This document shows positions 1 through 5,698 of a stretch of 5,698 nt of DNA, piece by piece. Under the pieces are notes generated by a model, which saw nothing but the letters and a program-made list of their open reading frames with translations, did not search any database and was not told the DNA's origin. The position numbers and the translations under genes are program-made. Source of the stretch: JAAZXR01 sp040265175 (GTDB lineage: Bacteria; Myxococcota_A; Polyangia; Nannocystales; Nannocystaceae); NCBI GenBank assembly GCA_040265175.1, contig JBDQGY010000254.1:1-5698 (forward strand), read 5' to 3'. Every line of letters begins with the position of its first letter. Position 1 is the stretch's first letter.

Positions 1-103
1 AGCACGTGATCATTGGTGAGAATTTTGCCATCGGCGGAGACGATGACGCCCGTACCAAAGCCCCGCTCCACGCTGGCGCGGTCGTTGTCCGGCGTCGCGT
101 CGC
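1..103. repeat. Left arm of perfect 103-bp inverted repeat (probable chimeric contig end)
   Basis: Base by base, the reverse complement of 1-103 is identical to 194-296. Identity stops at 104/193, although 105-107 against 190-192 still match, a short microhomology. The left arm starts at the first base of the window, so its outer limit is unknown. The right arm encodes conserved protease sequence in frame (GTGVIVSADG, then the catalytic-His motif). The left arm carries that same sequence on the opposite strand, so it is the displaced copy. A fold-back chimera from amplification or assembly is the simplest explanation. A genuine palindromic duplication is possible but less likely, because it would replace the protease N-terminus. 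Confidence 0.95.
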
Positions 104-105
104 AG

Positions 106-1041
106 GCCACGCTGCCCAACTTCGCGACCGTCGCTGAACAAAACGTCGCCACCTTGGTGTCCATCACCACCGAGCAGCACCGTGACCCCGCCCGCGACGC
201 GACGCCGGACAACGACCGCGCCAGCGTGGAGCGGGGCTTTGGTACGGGCGTCATCGTCTCCGCCGATGGCAAAATTCTCACCAATGATCACGTGCTCGCC
301 ACCGCGAGCGATGCGGATATTTCTGTCGAACTCGCCGACGGAACCCGCCACAAGATCCGCACGATCTACAGAGACGAGCGATACGATCTCGCGCTCGTGC
401 AGCTCGATCCCCCACGGTCCGGCATGCGCGCCGCCACCTTCGAGGAGACGAGCCCGAGACCCGGCGAATGGGTGATGGCCATGGGACATCCTCGCGCCCT
501 CGGCAACACGGTCACCGTGGGCGTCATCAGTGGCCTCGGACGCACCCACCGCGAAATTGGTGCCCCCGCCGACCTCCTGCCCGGGGGGGTGTGGCACTTC
601 CTGCAGACGGATGTCTCGATCAATCCGGGAAGTTCCGGAGGCCCCCTGTTCAACGCCCGGGGAAATGTCGTGGGACTCAACACCGCGGTTCTCCGAGGAA
701 GTCGAGGCGAGCTTGAAGGGATTGCGTTCGCGATCCCGTGCCCGCTCCTGCTTCATTTCATGGATGAGATCTCGGCCCACGGCCGCGTAAGACACCCAAG
801 CCTCGGGATGGTCGTCGACGGGGTGCGCGTCATCTCTGTCGATTCCACGAGCCCTGCCGCGCGCGCGGCCCTCCGTGCAGACGACGTCATTCTCGCCGTA
901 AAGGGGGTCCCGGTACGACGCTACCAAGACCTCCTCTACGAACTCGAAATCGCCGGGATGGACGCGCCGATCCAGCTCACCATCGCCCGCGAGGGGCAGC
1001 CCGCAATGACCCTAGAGATTTTGCCAGAGGAGCGAACCTGA
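106..1041 (+). CDS. HtrA/DegS-like trypsin-type serine protease with PDZ domain, 5' end missing
   Basis: Predicted S1C-family serine protease, a class that normally works in the periplasm on misfolded or regulatory substrates. The protease domain runs from about 118 to 760. The catalytic triad is complete: His at 289-291 in ILTNDHV, Asp at 385-387 in YDLALVQLD, and Ser at 634-636 in INPGSSGGPL. Other family signatures are AMGHPRALGNTVTVGVISG (about 478-534) and FLQTDVSINPG (from about 598). One PDZ domain follows at about 793-1030 (LGMVV, then SPAARAALRADDVILAV), the architecture of DegS or single-PDZ HtrA proteins. The frame stays open back to a TTG at 13, but codons before about 106 come from the inverted-repeat arm and should not be counted as protein. 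The real start, and any signal peptide or membrane anchor, lies outside the true sequence seen here. The stop TGA overlaps the ATG of the slyX-like gene. Family assignment is firm; the exact subfamily is not. Confidence 0.93.
   Translation, partial: ATLPNFATVAEQNVATLVSITTEQHRDPARDATPDNDRASVERGFGTGVIVSADGKILTNDHVLATASDADISVELADGTRHKIRTIYRDERYDLALVQLDPPRSGMRAATFEETSPRPGEWVMAMGHPRALGNTVTVGVISGLGRTHREIGAPADLLPGGVWHFLQTDVSINPGSSGGPLFNARGNVVGLNTAVLRGSRGELEGIAFAIPCPLLLHFMDEISAHGRVRHPSLGMVVDGVRVISVDSTSPAARAALRADDVILAVKGVPVRRYQDLLYELEIAGMDAPIQLTIAREGQPAMTLEILPEERT
194..296. repeat. Right arm of perfect 103-bp inverted repeat (native copy)
   Basis: This is the exact reverse complement of 1-103, separated from it by a 90-nt spacer (104-193). 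It lies inside the protease gene and encodes the strand leading up to the catalytic histidine at 289-291. Perfect identity over 103 bases, with no drift even at third codon positions, argues for a very recent or artificial origin. Confidence 0.95.
1026..1032 (+). promoter_or_regulatory. Shine-Dalgarno for slyX-like gene, inside protease 3' end
   Basis: AGAGGAG sits 8 nt before the ATG at 1041, within the last codons of the protease. Together with the TGATG stop/start overlap it indicates translational coupling and supports 1041 as the true start. Confidence 0.75.
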
Positions 1042-1253
1042 TGCACGACGAGGCAGACACCCACGAAAACAACACGGGGAGACAAGTAGAGGCGCTCGCA
1101 GAGCGAGTCACAGAGCTTGAGATCGCGCTCACCTACCAGCGCCAAACCACGCAGACGCTCGACGAGCTGATCCGTGAGGCGTTTGACACGATCGGGCGGC
1201 TCAAAGCCCGCATCGACGCGTTGCAAAGCGATCTCACCGCGGGCGAAGAGTAG
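1041..1253 (+). CDS. slyX: SlyX-like small coiled-coil protein
   Basis: A 70-residue acidic protein, close to the roughly 70 residues usual for SlyX. After a polar N-terminal tail (residues 1-13) it is almost entirely heptad-like helix: VEALAERVTELEIALTYQ (about 15-32), then QTLDELIREAFDTIGRLKAR (about 37-56) and a short acidic end. The pattern of EALxERVxxLE followed by a Gln-rich turn and a second helix with IxxLxxRI matches the SlyX family. SlyX was named from the E. coli slyD region; its molecular role is not established, and this sequence adds no functional clue. The start is well supported by an AGAGGAG box and by one-base overlap with the protease stop, so the two are probably one operon. 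A generic short coiled-coil protein is the alternative, as such sequences match easily by chance. Confidence 0.8.
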   Translation: MHDEADTHENNTGRQVEALAERVTELEIALTYQRQTTQTLDELIREAFDTIGRLKARIDALQSDLTAGEE

Positions 1254-1265
1254 GCCTTCACGAGC

Positions 1266-3503
1266 CTAGAGCGGCTCACAAAATCGGGCCAAAATCGTCT
1301 TCATCCCGCGATCTGCGAAACGGATGTTGAGTCGCATGGAATCCCCGCTCCCGCTCCACCCCACGAGATCACCGATCCCGAATTTTGCGTGGCGGATTTG
1401 CATGCCCACGTACAACGACACCGCCGGTCGGTCGTCGTAGTCCGCGTCCTCGCGCTCTTCCGAGAGGTCCACGTCCGGGTCGAGCACGATGTCATCATCC
1501 CAATCCGACTCCGCGCGCGGCGCGGCGCGCAGCGTCGACGAGGTTCGCGCCGAGCGACCGAACTCGTGAATCGCCGTACGGGGGAGGTTCCCAATGAACC
1601 GCGACGGAGGATTGACCTGATGGTCCCCGTACAAGAATCGTCGATTTGTAAATGTGATCGCGAGCTGCCGCCTCGCGCGGGTGATCGCAACATACGCCAG
1701 GCGGCGCTCCTCTTCCATCTCATCACGGTCATCAATCGCCCTCACATGCGGGAAGATTCGGTCCTCCATTCCCGACATGAACACGTGATCAAACTCGAGA
1801 CCCTTGGAAGAGTGCACCGTCATCATGGTGATGCACTCCCTGGCGTCTTGCTGCGCCTCGCTCGTGCTGAGGGACACCATCTCCAGATACTCCGCGAGAG
1901 ACGCCTCCGGCGACTCTTCGAGGAACTCTCCCATGGAGCCGATAAACTCCTGAATATTTTCGAGTCGCGCGTCCGCGTCGATGGTGTCCTCGTTCGCCAG
2001 CGCCTCCAGATAGCCCGTGCGCTCGACCACCATTCGCGCCTGCGCATCGATCGCGGCGTCTTTGACATCCTCCCGCAAGGACGTGAGGAGACTCGCCACC
2101 GCCGTGATCCGCGACGCCGCAGCCTTTTTTAGGCCCGCGCTCTGTGGATGGTTCAGCGCCTCCAGTAGCGAGATCTGCTGAGAGGCCGCGTAACTCAGCA
2201 ACGTGTCCACAGTCTTCGCCCCGATGCGTCGCGCGGGTCGATTGATCACGCGGATAAGGTCGAGATCCGAGTGCGGCGTCACCAACAGCCTCAGGTACGC
2301 GATCACATCCTTGACCTCCGCACGGTCGAAAAAGCGCGTCCCGCCGACGATGCGGTAATGCACACCCGCGGAGCGCAGCGCCTCTTCCAGCGCCCGGGAC
2401 TGGGCATGGGTTCGATAAAAAATCGCAAACTCGTGCGGGGACTCGCCGTCGGCGATCCGCTGAGAGATCTGACCCGCGATCCACTGGGCCTCGCTTCGCT
2501 CGTCCTCAAGGCGGGACACCACCACCTTGGATCCCTCTCCGAGATCACTCCACAAGGACTTGCCCAAGCGATCCTGATTGCGAGAAATGACCGCCTCGGC
2601 ACAATCAAGAATGTGCGTGGTGCTTCGATAGTTCTGCTCCAGCCGGATGGTTTCGCAGCCCGGATTGCGATCGGGGAACCGCAAGATCTGGGCGACGTCG
2701 GCGCCCCGCCACCCATAAATTGACTGGTCGTCATCGCCCACAACGCACAGCTCGGCGTTTTCAGACAGCAACTCTACGATCTCCCCTTGCACGGGGTTGG
2801 TGTCTTGGAACTCATCCACGACTACGTGCTGAAACCGCGTGAACAAAGCCGCTGCATCCTCCGCGAGGGGGTCTTGCGAGGCGCGCGCGAGCTTGAGGAG
2901 ACGCACCGTCAACACCAGCAGATCTCCAAAGTCAGCGGCGTCAGCCGCTCGCAGCATGCGCTCGTATCCCTCCCACGCTCGCTTCACCACCGACAGCAGC
3001 GGCTCCTCCACACCGAGCTCTTCGAGATCGTCAGGTCCCGCGCCCCGGTTCTTCGCGTAATCGATCTGCGCCAAGATTCCTACCGGTCGGTACGCGCGGT
3101 CCGACACATTCTGCGCCTTGAGCACCCGCTTCATCGCCGCTTTTTGGTCGGCCGAATCGTAGATCGCGAAGTTAGGGCCGAGGCCGACGAGGTGACCATG
3201 CCGCCGGATGACGCGGGCGCAGATGGCGTGAAATGTGCCGACCCACATCCCTGCGCGCGCCATCTCGGGCCCGCAGAGATCGCCGATGCGAGCGCGCATC
3301 TCCCCCGCGGCCTTGTTGGTGAACGTCACCGCCAATATCCTCCAAGGGGGCACCCCCTCGTCAATCAGCGCGGCCACACGATGAGTGATCACGCGCGTCT
3401 TCCCGGTGCCCGCGCCGGCGAGGACGAGGAGTGGACCGCCACGATGACGCACGGCTCGTTGTTGCGCTTCGTTGAGCGACACGACCCCCACTACATACAC
3501 CAC
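1266..3503 (-). CDS. uvrD: UvrD/PcrA superfamily 1A DNA helicase
   Basis: ATP-dependent 3'-5' DNA helicase of the UvrD/PcrA type, a cytoplasmic enzyme of nucleotide excision repair, mismatch repair and removal of RecA or stalled polymerase. All SF1A motifs are present in order (residues counted from GTG 3503): Q-motif LNEAQQRAV 10-18; Walker A GAGTGKT 30-36; motif Ia AVTFTNKAAGEM 58-69; GTFHAI 89-94; Walker B DEFQDT 230-235; motif III GDDDQSIYGWRGA 256-268; motif IV LEQNYRS 288-294; motif V TVHSSKGLEF 562-571; motif VI VAITRAR 605-611. A very acidic linker (about 664-695, 15 of 32 residues Asp or Glu) precedes a C-terminal Tudor-like domain (about 696-745, HAKFGIGDLVGW), the part that in PcrA/UvrD contacts RNA polymerase. 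At 745 residues it is full length. The start is uncertain: GTG codons occur at residues 1, 2, 5 and 8, none with a good Shine-Dalgarno, and the conserved domain begins at residue 10. It converges with the slyX-like gene and diverges from the exporter. PcrA and UvrD cannot be separated by sequence alone here. Confidence 0.97.
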   Translation of the reverse strand: MVYVVGVVSLNEAQQRAVRHRGGPLLVLAGAGTGKTRVITHRVAALIDEGVPPWRILAVTFTNKAAGEMRARIGDLCGPEMARAGMWVGTFHAICARVIRRHGHLVGLGPNFAIYDSADQKAAMKRVLKAQNVSDRAYRPVGILAQIDYAKNRGAGPDDLEELGVEEPLLSVVKRAWEGYERMLRAADAADFGDLLVLTVRLLKLARASQDPLAEDAAALFTRFQHVVVDEFQDTNPVQGEIVELLSENAELCVVGDDDQSIYGWRGADVAQILRFPDRNPGCETIRLEQNYRSTTHILDCAEAVISRNQDRLGKSLWSDLGEGSKVVVSRLEDERSEAQWIAGQISQRIADGESPHEFAIFYRTHAQSRALEEALRSAGVHYRIVGGTRFFDRAEVKDVIAYLRLLVTPHSDLDLIRVINRPARRIGAKTVDTLLSYAASQQISLLEALNHPQSAGLKKAAASRITAVASLLTSLREDVKDAAIDAQARMVVERTGYLEALANEDTIDADARLENIQEFIGSMGEFLEESPEASLAEYLEMVSLSTSEAQQDARECITMMTVHSSKGLEFDHVFMSGMEDRIFPHVRAIDDRDEMEEERRLAYVAITRARRQLAITFTNRRFLYGDHQVNPPSRFIGNLPRTAIHEFGRSARTSSTLRAAPRAESDWDDDIVLDPDVDLSEEREDADYDDRPAVSLYVGMQIRHAKFGIGDLVGWSGSGDSMRLNIRFADRGMKTILARFCEPL

Positions 3504-3557
3504 TTGGGGATCTCGAGGTGATAACCTCGCCCAGCCTCGCGACTTTAATCGTCTGTC
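3504..3557. promoter_or_regulatory. Divergent intergenic region between helicase and exporter
   Basis: These 54 nt must hold, or lie close to, the start signals of both divergent genes unless promoters extend into the coding regions. The inverted repeat at 3514-3529 is the only clear structure. AT-rich TTTAAT (3544-3549) could be a -10 element on either strand, but I found no -35 box at a proper distance and no strong Shine-Dalgarno for either gene. No promoter is called. Confidence 0.4.
3514..3529. promoter_or_regulatory. 16-bp inverted repeat, possible operator
   Basis: CGAGGT-GATA-ACCTCG is a perfect 6-bp inverted repeat with a 4-nt centre. It lies 10 nt upstream of the helicase GTG and 28 nt upstream of the exporter ATG. 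The position suits a shared operator for the divergent genes, or a small hairpin in the helicase leader. Six-base arms arise by chance fairly often, so this remains a suggestion. Confidence 0.35.
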
Positions 3558-4910
3558 ATGGACAGTACCCCCGCCCCCACCTCCACCCTTCCCCGCGACC
3601 GGCTACGAGCGCTCGCGCCTCTCCGGTTTGTTGTGCTCGCCTGCATGGTCGTAGGGGCGATATGGGCGAACGTGACGCGACCCGCGGTGCTCACCGGCGC
3701 CCTCGATGCGCTGCACGCCAAGATCGATCGCCCCACGAAGACACCCTCCATGCTGCTCGTTCGCGTGGACGCGTCGCGGAATACGGGCGCGGCGAAACAA
3801 GATCCCGACCGGATCTTGGATCGCGTGGCCGTGCGTATCGCAGATGAATTATCCGACGCCCGCACGCCCCTCGCGCCGCCTGCAGCGGCCGTGGAGGGCT
3901 GGCTCGACACCCACGGGATGTACCTGCTCCCGATCTCCTCTCACCCCCAACTCGCGGCTCGACTCGAGCGCGAAGAGATGGAGGCTTCCATCGCGGCGAT
4001 CCGCGCCCGGCTCTCGAGCCCGGTGCACGGGGTGGGTGGGCTCAACCCTCGCCGGGATCCACTCTCGCTGCAACCGCTCCTATTCCAAGACCGTGGGGCC
4101 ATGAGCTACGTGGACATGGACGGACGAGCCGCGGCCACGGGGACAGGAGACCTCCGCGCGCGACGCACCGACAGCCTCCTCATCGGACTGCGCACCGACG
4201 CCGACGAGGTCCTCGTGAGGGAGACGGTCGCGCGCATCTCCGAGGCAGACCCCGTACGCATCGATCTGGTCGGCGTGCGCGCCCACAACAACACACGACG
4301 CACACTGCTCAAAGAGCTCCTCCCGACGCTCGCGCTGCTGCTCGCCTCGGGTGCCCTCGCCACAGTCGCCGTCGCGCGCCGCTCGACATGGGGCGCGATC
4401 CGATCCGCCGGCGTCGCCTCCGTGAGTCTCGCCTGCGTCCTCCCGTTCGGCCCGACTCTCGACCCCCTCACTGTCCCTGTATGGGCGGCGCTGTTCGCCA
4501 CATGCGTGGGGATCTGCGCGTGTCCTCGGAGGTGGCTCTCCGCGGGAGCTTTCGTCTCACTCGCGACGGCCCTCGCTCCGATGCACGCGCTCCCCTACAC
4601 CCCGTGGCGTGACATGGCGTGGATCTGGGCGGCGGCGATCGCCGCGGCGGCGATCTTGACCTGGTGCACTCGCGATACTCCGGAGCCTGACCCCGCAGAA
4701 AAATCTGTCAACTCCGAGGAAGACCCAGGACTGCCCGTGTCGTTTCGCGCGCGCGCGCCGTCGCCCTCTGCGTCAGCCTGCTCCTCCTCGCCTCACTCAC
4801 CCTCCAGGAATTTCAAGTCGCGCCGTCTTTCTCGTTCGACTTTGGATCTGCGCGCACGGGTGAGACGGAGCGCGCGGTGGCGCGCGATTTCTTCATCGAA
4901 CGGAACGTAA
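3558..4910 (+). CDS. MMPL/RND-like predicted exporter, N-terminal half; frame breaks near 4757
   Basis: Predicted inner-membrane exporter of the MMPL family (RND superfamily, COG4258-like). The order is: cytoplasmic tail; TM1 about residues 22-38 (RFVVLACMVVGAIWAN); a long extracytoplasmic domain about 42-250 with the family pattern of a DPL element (RRDPLSLQPLL) followed by a strand with DMDGR and a D.RARRTDSLLIGLRTDAD segment; then TM2 about 253-273 and further hydrophobic helices to about 370 (AAAIAAAAILTW), making the usual first six-helix half. The start ATG at 3558 follows an in-frame TAA at 3546-3548, and no other start precedes TM1. From about residue 400 the reading turns into Ser/Arg-rich sequence to the TAA at 4908, which is out-of-frame sequence; real coding continues in another frame (next entry). 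The break lies at a CG repeat. Substrate unknown: lipids or polyketides are typical of the wider family. Confidence 0.85.
   Translation: MDSTPAPTSTLPRDRLRALAPLRFVVLACMVVGAIWANVTRPAVLTGALDALHAKIDRPTKTPSMLLVRVDASRNTGAAKQDPDRILDRVAVRIADELSDARTPLAPPAAAVEGWLDTHGMYLLPISSHPQLAARLEREEMEASIAAIRARLSSPVHGVGGLNPRRDPLSLQPLLFQDRGAMSYVDMDGRAAATGTGDLRARRTDSLLIGLRTDADEVLVRETVARISEADPVRIDLVGVRAHNNTRRTLLKELLPTLALLLASGALATVAVARRSTWGAIRSAGVASVSLACVLPFGPTLDPLTVPVWAALFATCVGICACPRRWLSAGAFVSLATALAPMHALPYTPWRDMAWIWAAAIAAAAILTWCTRDTPEPDPAEKSVNSEEDPGLPVSFRARAPSPSASACSSSPHSPSRNFKSRRLSRSTLDLRARVRRSARWRAISSSNGT
4746..4758 (+). repeat. (CG)6.5 dinucleotide tract at frameshift point
   Basis: An uninterrupted alternating CG run of 13 nt lies exactly where coding potential moves from the frame of ATG 3558 to the frame that is two bases later. 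Removing one CG unit (or any -2/+1 change here) gives LPVSFRARAVALCVSLLLLA, which joins an acidic cytoplasmic linker to a clear transmembrane helix. Slippage in vivo or a sequencing/assembly error are both possible. Confidence 0.75.
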
Positions 4911-5698
4911 TTCGGTTCGAGAGCGAGGGCGCCTCCATCCCCGAGGTCCTCGACCGCGCCCCGCTCACGTTGCAGCCCCTGCGACCCCTGCTCGGCGAGG
5001 TCGCCAACCGCGCCGACTCCCCTGGCAGCTTTGTCCTCCCGGGTGAGCTGCTCGAGAGTCGACGTCGATCCCTACGAACCCTCAACATCGACGAGAAAAT
5101 CGGCGACCTGCGGGAGATTTTGCAAAGCCAAGGGTTTCGGGACGAGGCCTTCAACGAATTTCTCAACGGCGCCACCGAGTTGCGGCGCTTCCCAGACGCC
5201 ACGGCCGCGCTCGAGAGCGGGCTCGGTGAGTGGATTCGCCGCTTCGTCCGAACCGAGGAGGAGCGCGTCATCCTCACGCACGAATTTGAGCTGCGAAGGG
5301 CGGACCCGTCCTTCCTCCCGTTGATCACACAAGTCGGGACTCCCCGCGGAGCTGCCATCTCCGCCATGATCGAAGTGAGAGATTTTGAGTCCTCACTGAC
5401 GACCATCGTCGTGATCCAACTCTGGCTCCTCACCTTCATCGCGTGGACGAGCTCTCGCAGCATGGTCCACGCCATGACCACCGGGATGTGTGTGGCAGGA
5501 ACGCTCGCGGCAGCGCTCATGCTCGCAACAACCGCGCGCTTCGATGTGGGCGCGCCCTTGTTCCCCGTGCTCTTGATCAATGGCGCTAGCGCCGGCGCGA
5601 TCCGACACATCCGCCCCGCGAAGGGAGGCCGAAGCTGGAGGACCTGGCTCTGCGTGTGGCAAGCCACCGCCGGGTCCGCCCTTCGCAGCTCAAATTCG
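4757..5698 (+). CDS. MMPL/RND-like predicted exporter, C-terminal half, frameshifted and truncated by window end
   Basis: This frame is open from 4691 (after a TGA at 4688-4690) to the last base of the window. It has no ATG before 5366 and no usable GTG/TTG upstream of the membrane helix, so it is not an independent gene but the continuation of the exporter begun at 3558. It opens with TM7 (RARAVALCVSLLLLASLTL, about 4748-4804). A second extracytoplasmic domain follows (about 4808-5390) with family-typical LTLQPLRPLL and SQGFRDEAFNEFL (about 5127-5165). It then continues into TM8 (TTIVVIQLWLLTFIAW, about 5400-5447), TM9 (about 5462-5545) and TM10 (PLFPVLLINGASAG, about 5555-5596). TM11-12 and the C-terminus are beyond the window. 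The helix-domain-helices order mirrors the first half, as expected for an RND duplication. The long opposite-strand reading (4813-5667) is Ser/Arg-rich and shows no domain. Confidence 0.8.

Noticed and set aside
10..927. 305-codon open reading frame on the minus strand across the protease gene
   Set aside because: It is antisense to clear HtrA motifs and its low-complexity translation shows no domain. Such shadows are common in GC-rich genes with strong third-position G/C.
1262..1277. GAGCC...GGCTC stem after the slyX-like stop as a rho-independent terminator
   Set aside because: The stem is only 5 bp with a 6-nt loop and no T-run on either strand, and it overlaps the helicase stop codon.
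1389..2132. 247-codon plus-strand open reading frame inside the helicase
   Set aside because: It is antisense to conserved helicase motifs V and VI, and its Arg/His-rich composition is typical of a shadow frame.
3480..3503. An exact helicase start among GTG codons at residues 1, 2, 5 and 8
   Set aside because: No candidate has a convincing Shine-Dalgarno, so I kept the longest reading and did not choose. GTG 3482 is nearest to the conserved domain.
4632..4645. 14-bp perfect palindrome GCGGCGATCGCCGC
   Set aside because: It encodes Ala/Ile in a transmembrane helix of the exporter, where GCG/GCC alanine codons around ATC make such palindromes easily. There is no regulatory context.
4813..5667. 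284-codon minus-strand open reading frame at the right end
   Set aside because: Its translation is Ser/Arg-rich without domains, while the plus-strand frame through the same region shows membrane helices and MMPL-family sequence.
1..5698. A novel defence system, mobile element, CRISPR array or biosynthetic cluster
   Set aside because: All coding space is explained by protease, SlyX-like, helicase and exporter genes. The helicase has the ordinary PcrA/UvrD layout with a Tudor-like tail and no nuclease or partner gene of a defence system beside it.

Overview
The window is dense, GC-rich bacterial chromosome (clearly above 60% GC by eye, with strong G/C at third codon positions). The gene set suggests a Gram-negative: an HtrA/DegS-type serine protease, a SlyX homologue, a UvrD/PcrA helicase and a two-halved RND-like MMPL exporter. 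A deltaproteobacterial or myxobacterial relative is a reasonable guess, but nothing here fixes the taxon. There are no tRNAs, rRNAs, CRISPR repeats or insertion sequences.

Layout. (1) 1-296: a perfect 103-bp inverted repeat (1-103 against 194-296, 90-nt spacer). The right arm is genuine protease coding sequence; the left arm is the same sequence turned round. This looks like a fold-back chimera at a contig end, so the real protease N-terminus is not seen. (2) 106-1041 (+): trypsin-fold protease with one C-terminal PDZ domain and an intact His-Asp-Ser triad. (3) 1041-1253 (+): SlyX-like coiled-coil protein whose ATG overlaps the protease stop by one base. (4) 1266-3503 (-): complete UvrD/PcrA helicase, convergent with slyX and only 12 nt from it. 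(5) 3504-3557: short divergent intergenic region with a 16-bp inverted repeat. (6) 3558-5698 (+): an MMPL/RND-like exporter, open at the window end. Its reading frame is broken at a (CG)6.5 tract at 4746-4758. The first half reads in one frame to 4757; the second half continues in another frame to the window end and has no start codon of its own. Removing one CG unit joins the two halves through a natural-looking linker and a seventh transmembrane helix.

Protease and slyX look like a translationally coupled pair. Helicase and exporter are divergent. I see no obvious pathway joining all four genes. I do not see a new defence or mobile system. The points most worth attention are the contig-end inverted repeat, the dinucleotide-tract frameshift, and the absence of the usual transmembrane acidic residue in both halves of the exporter.
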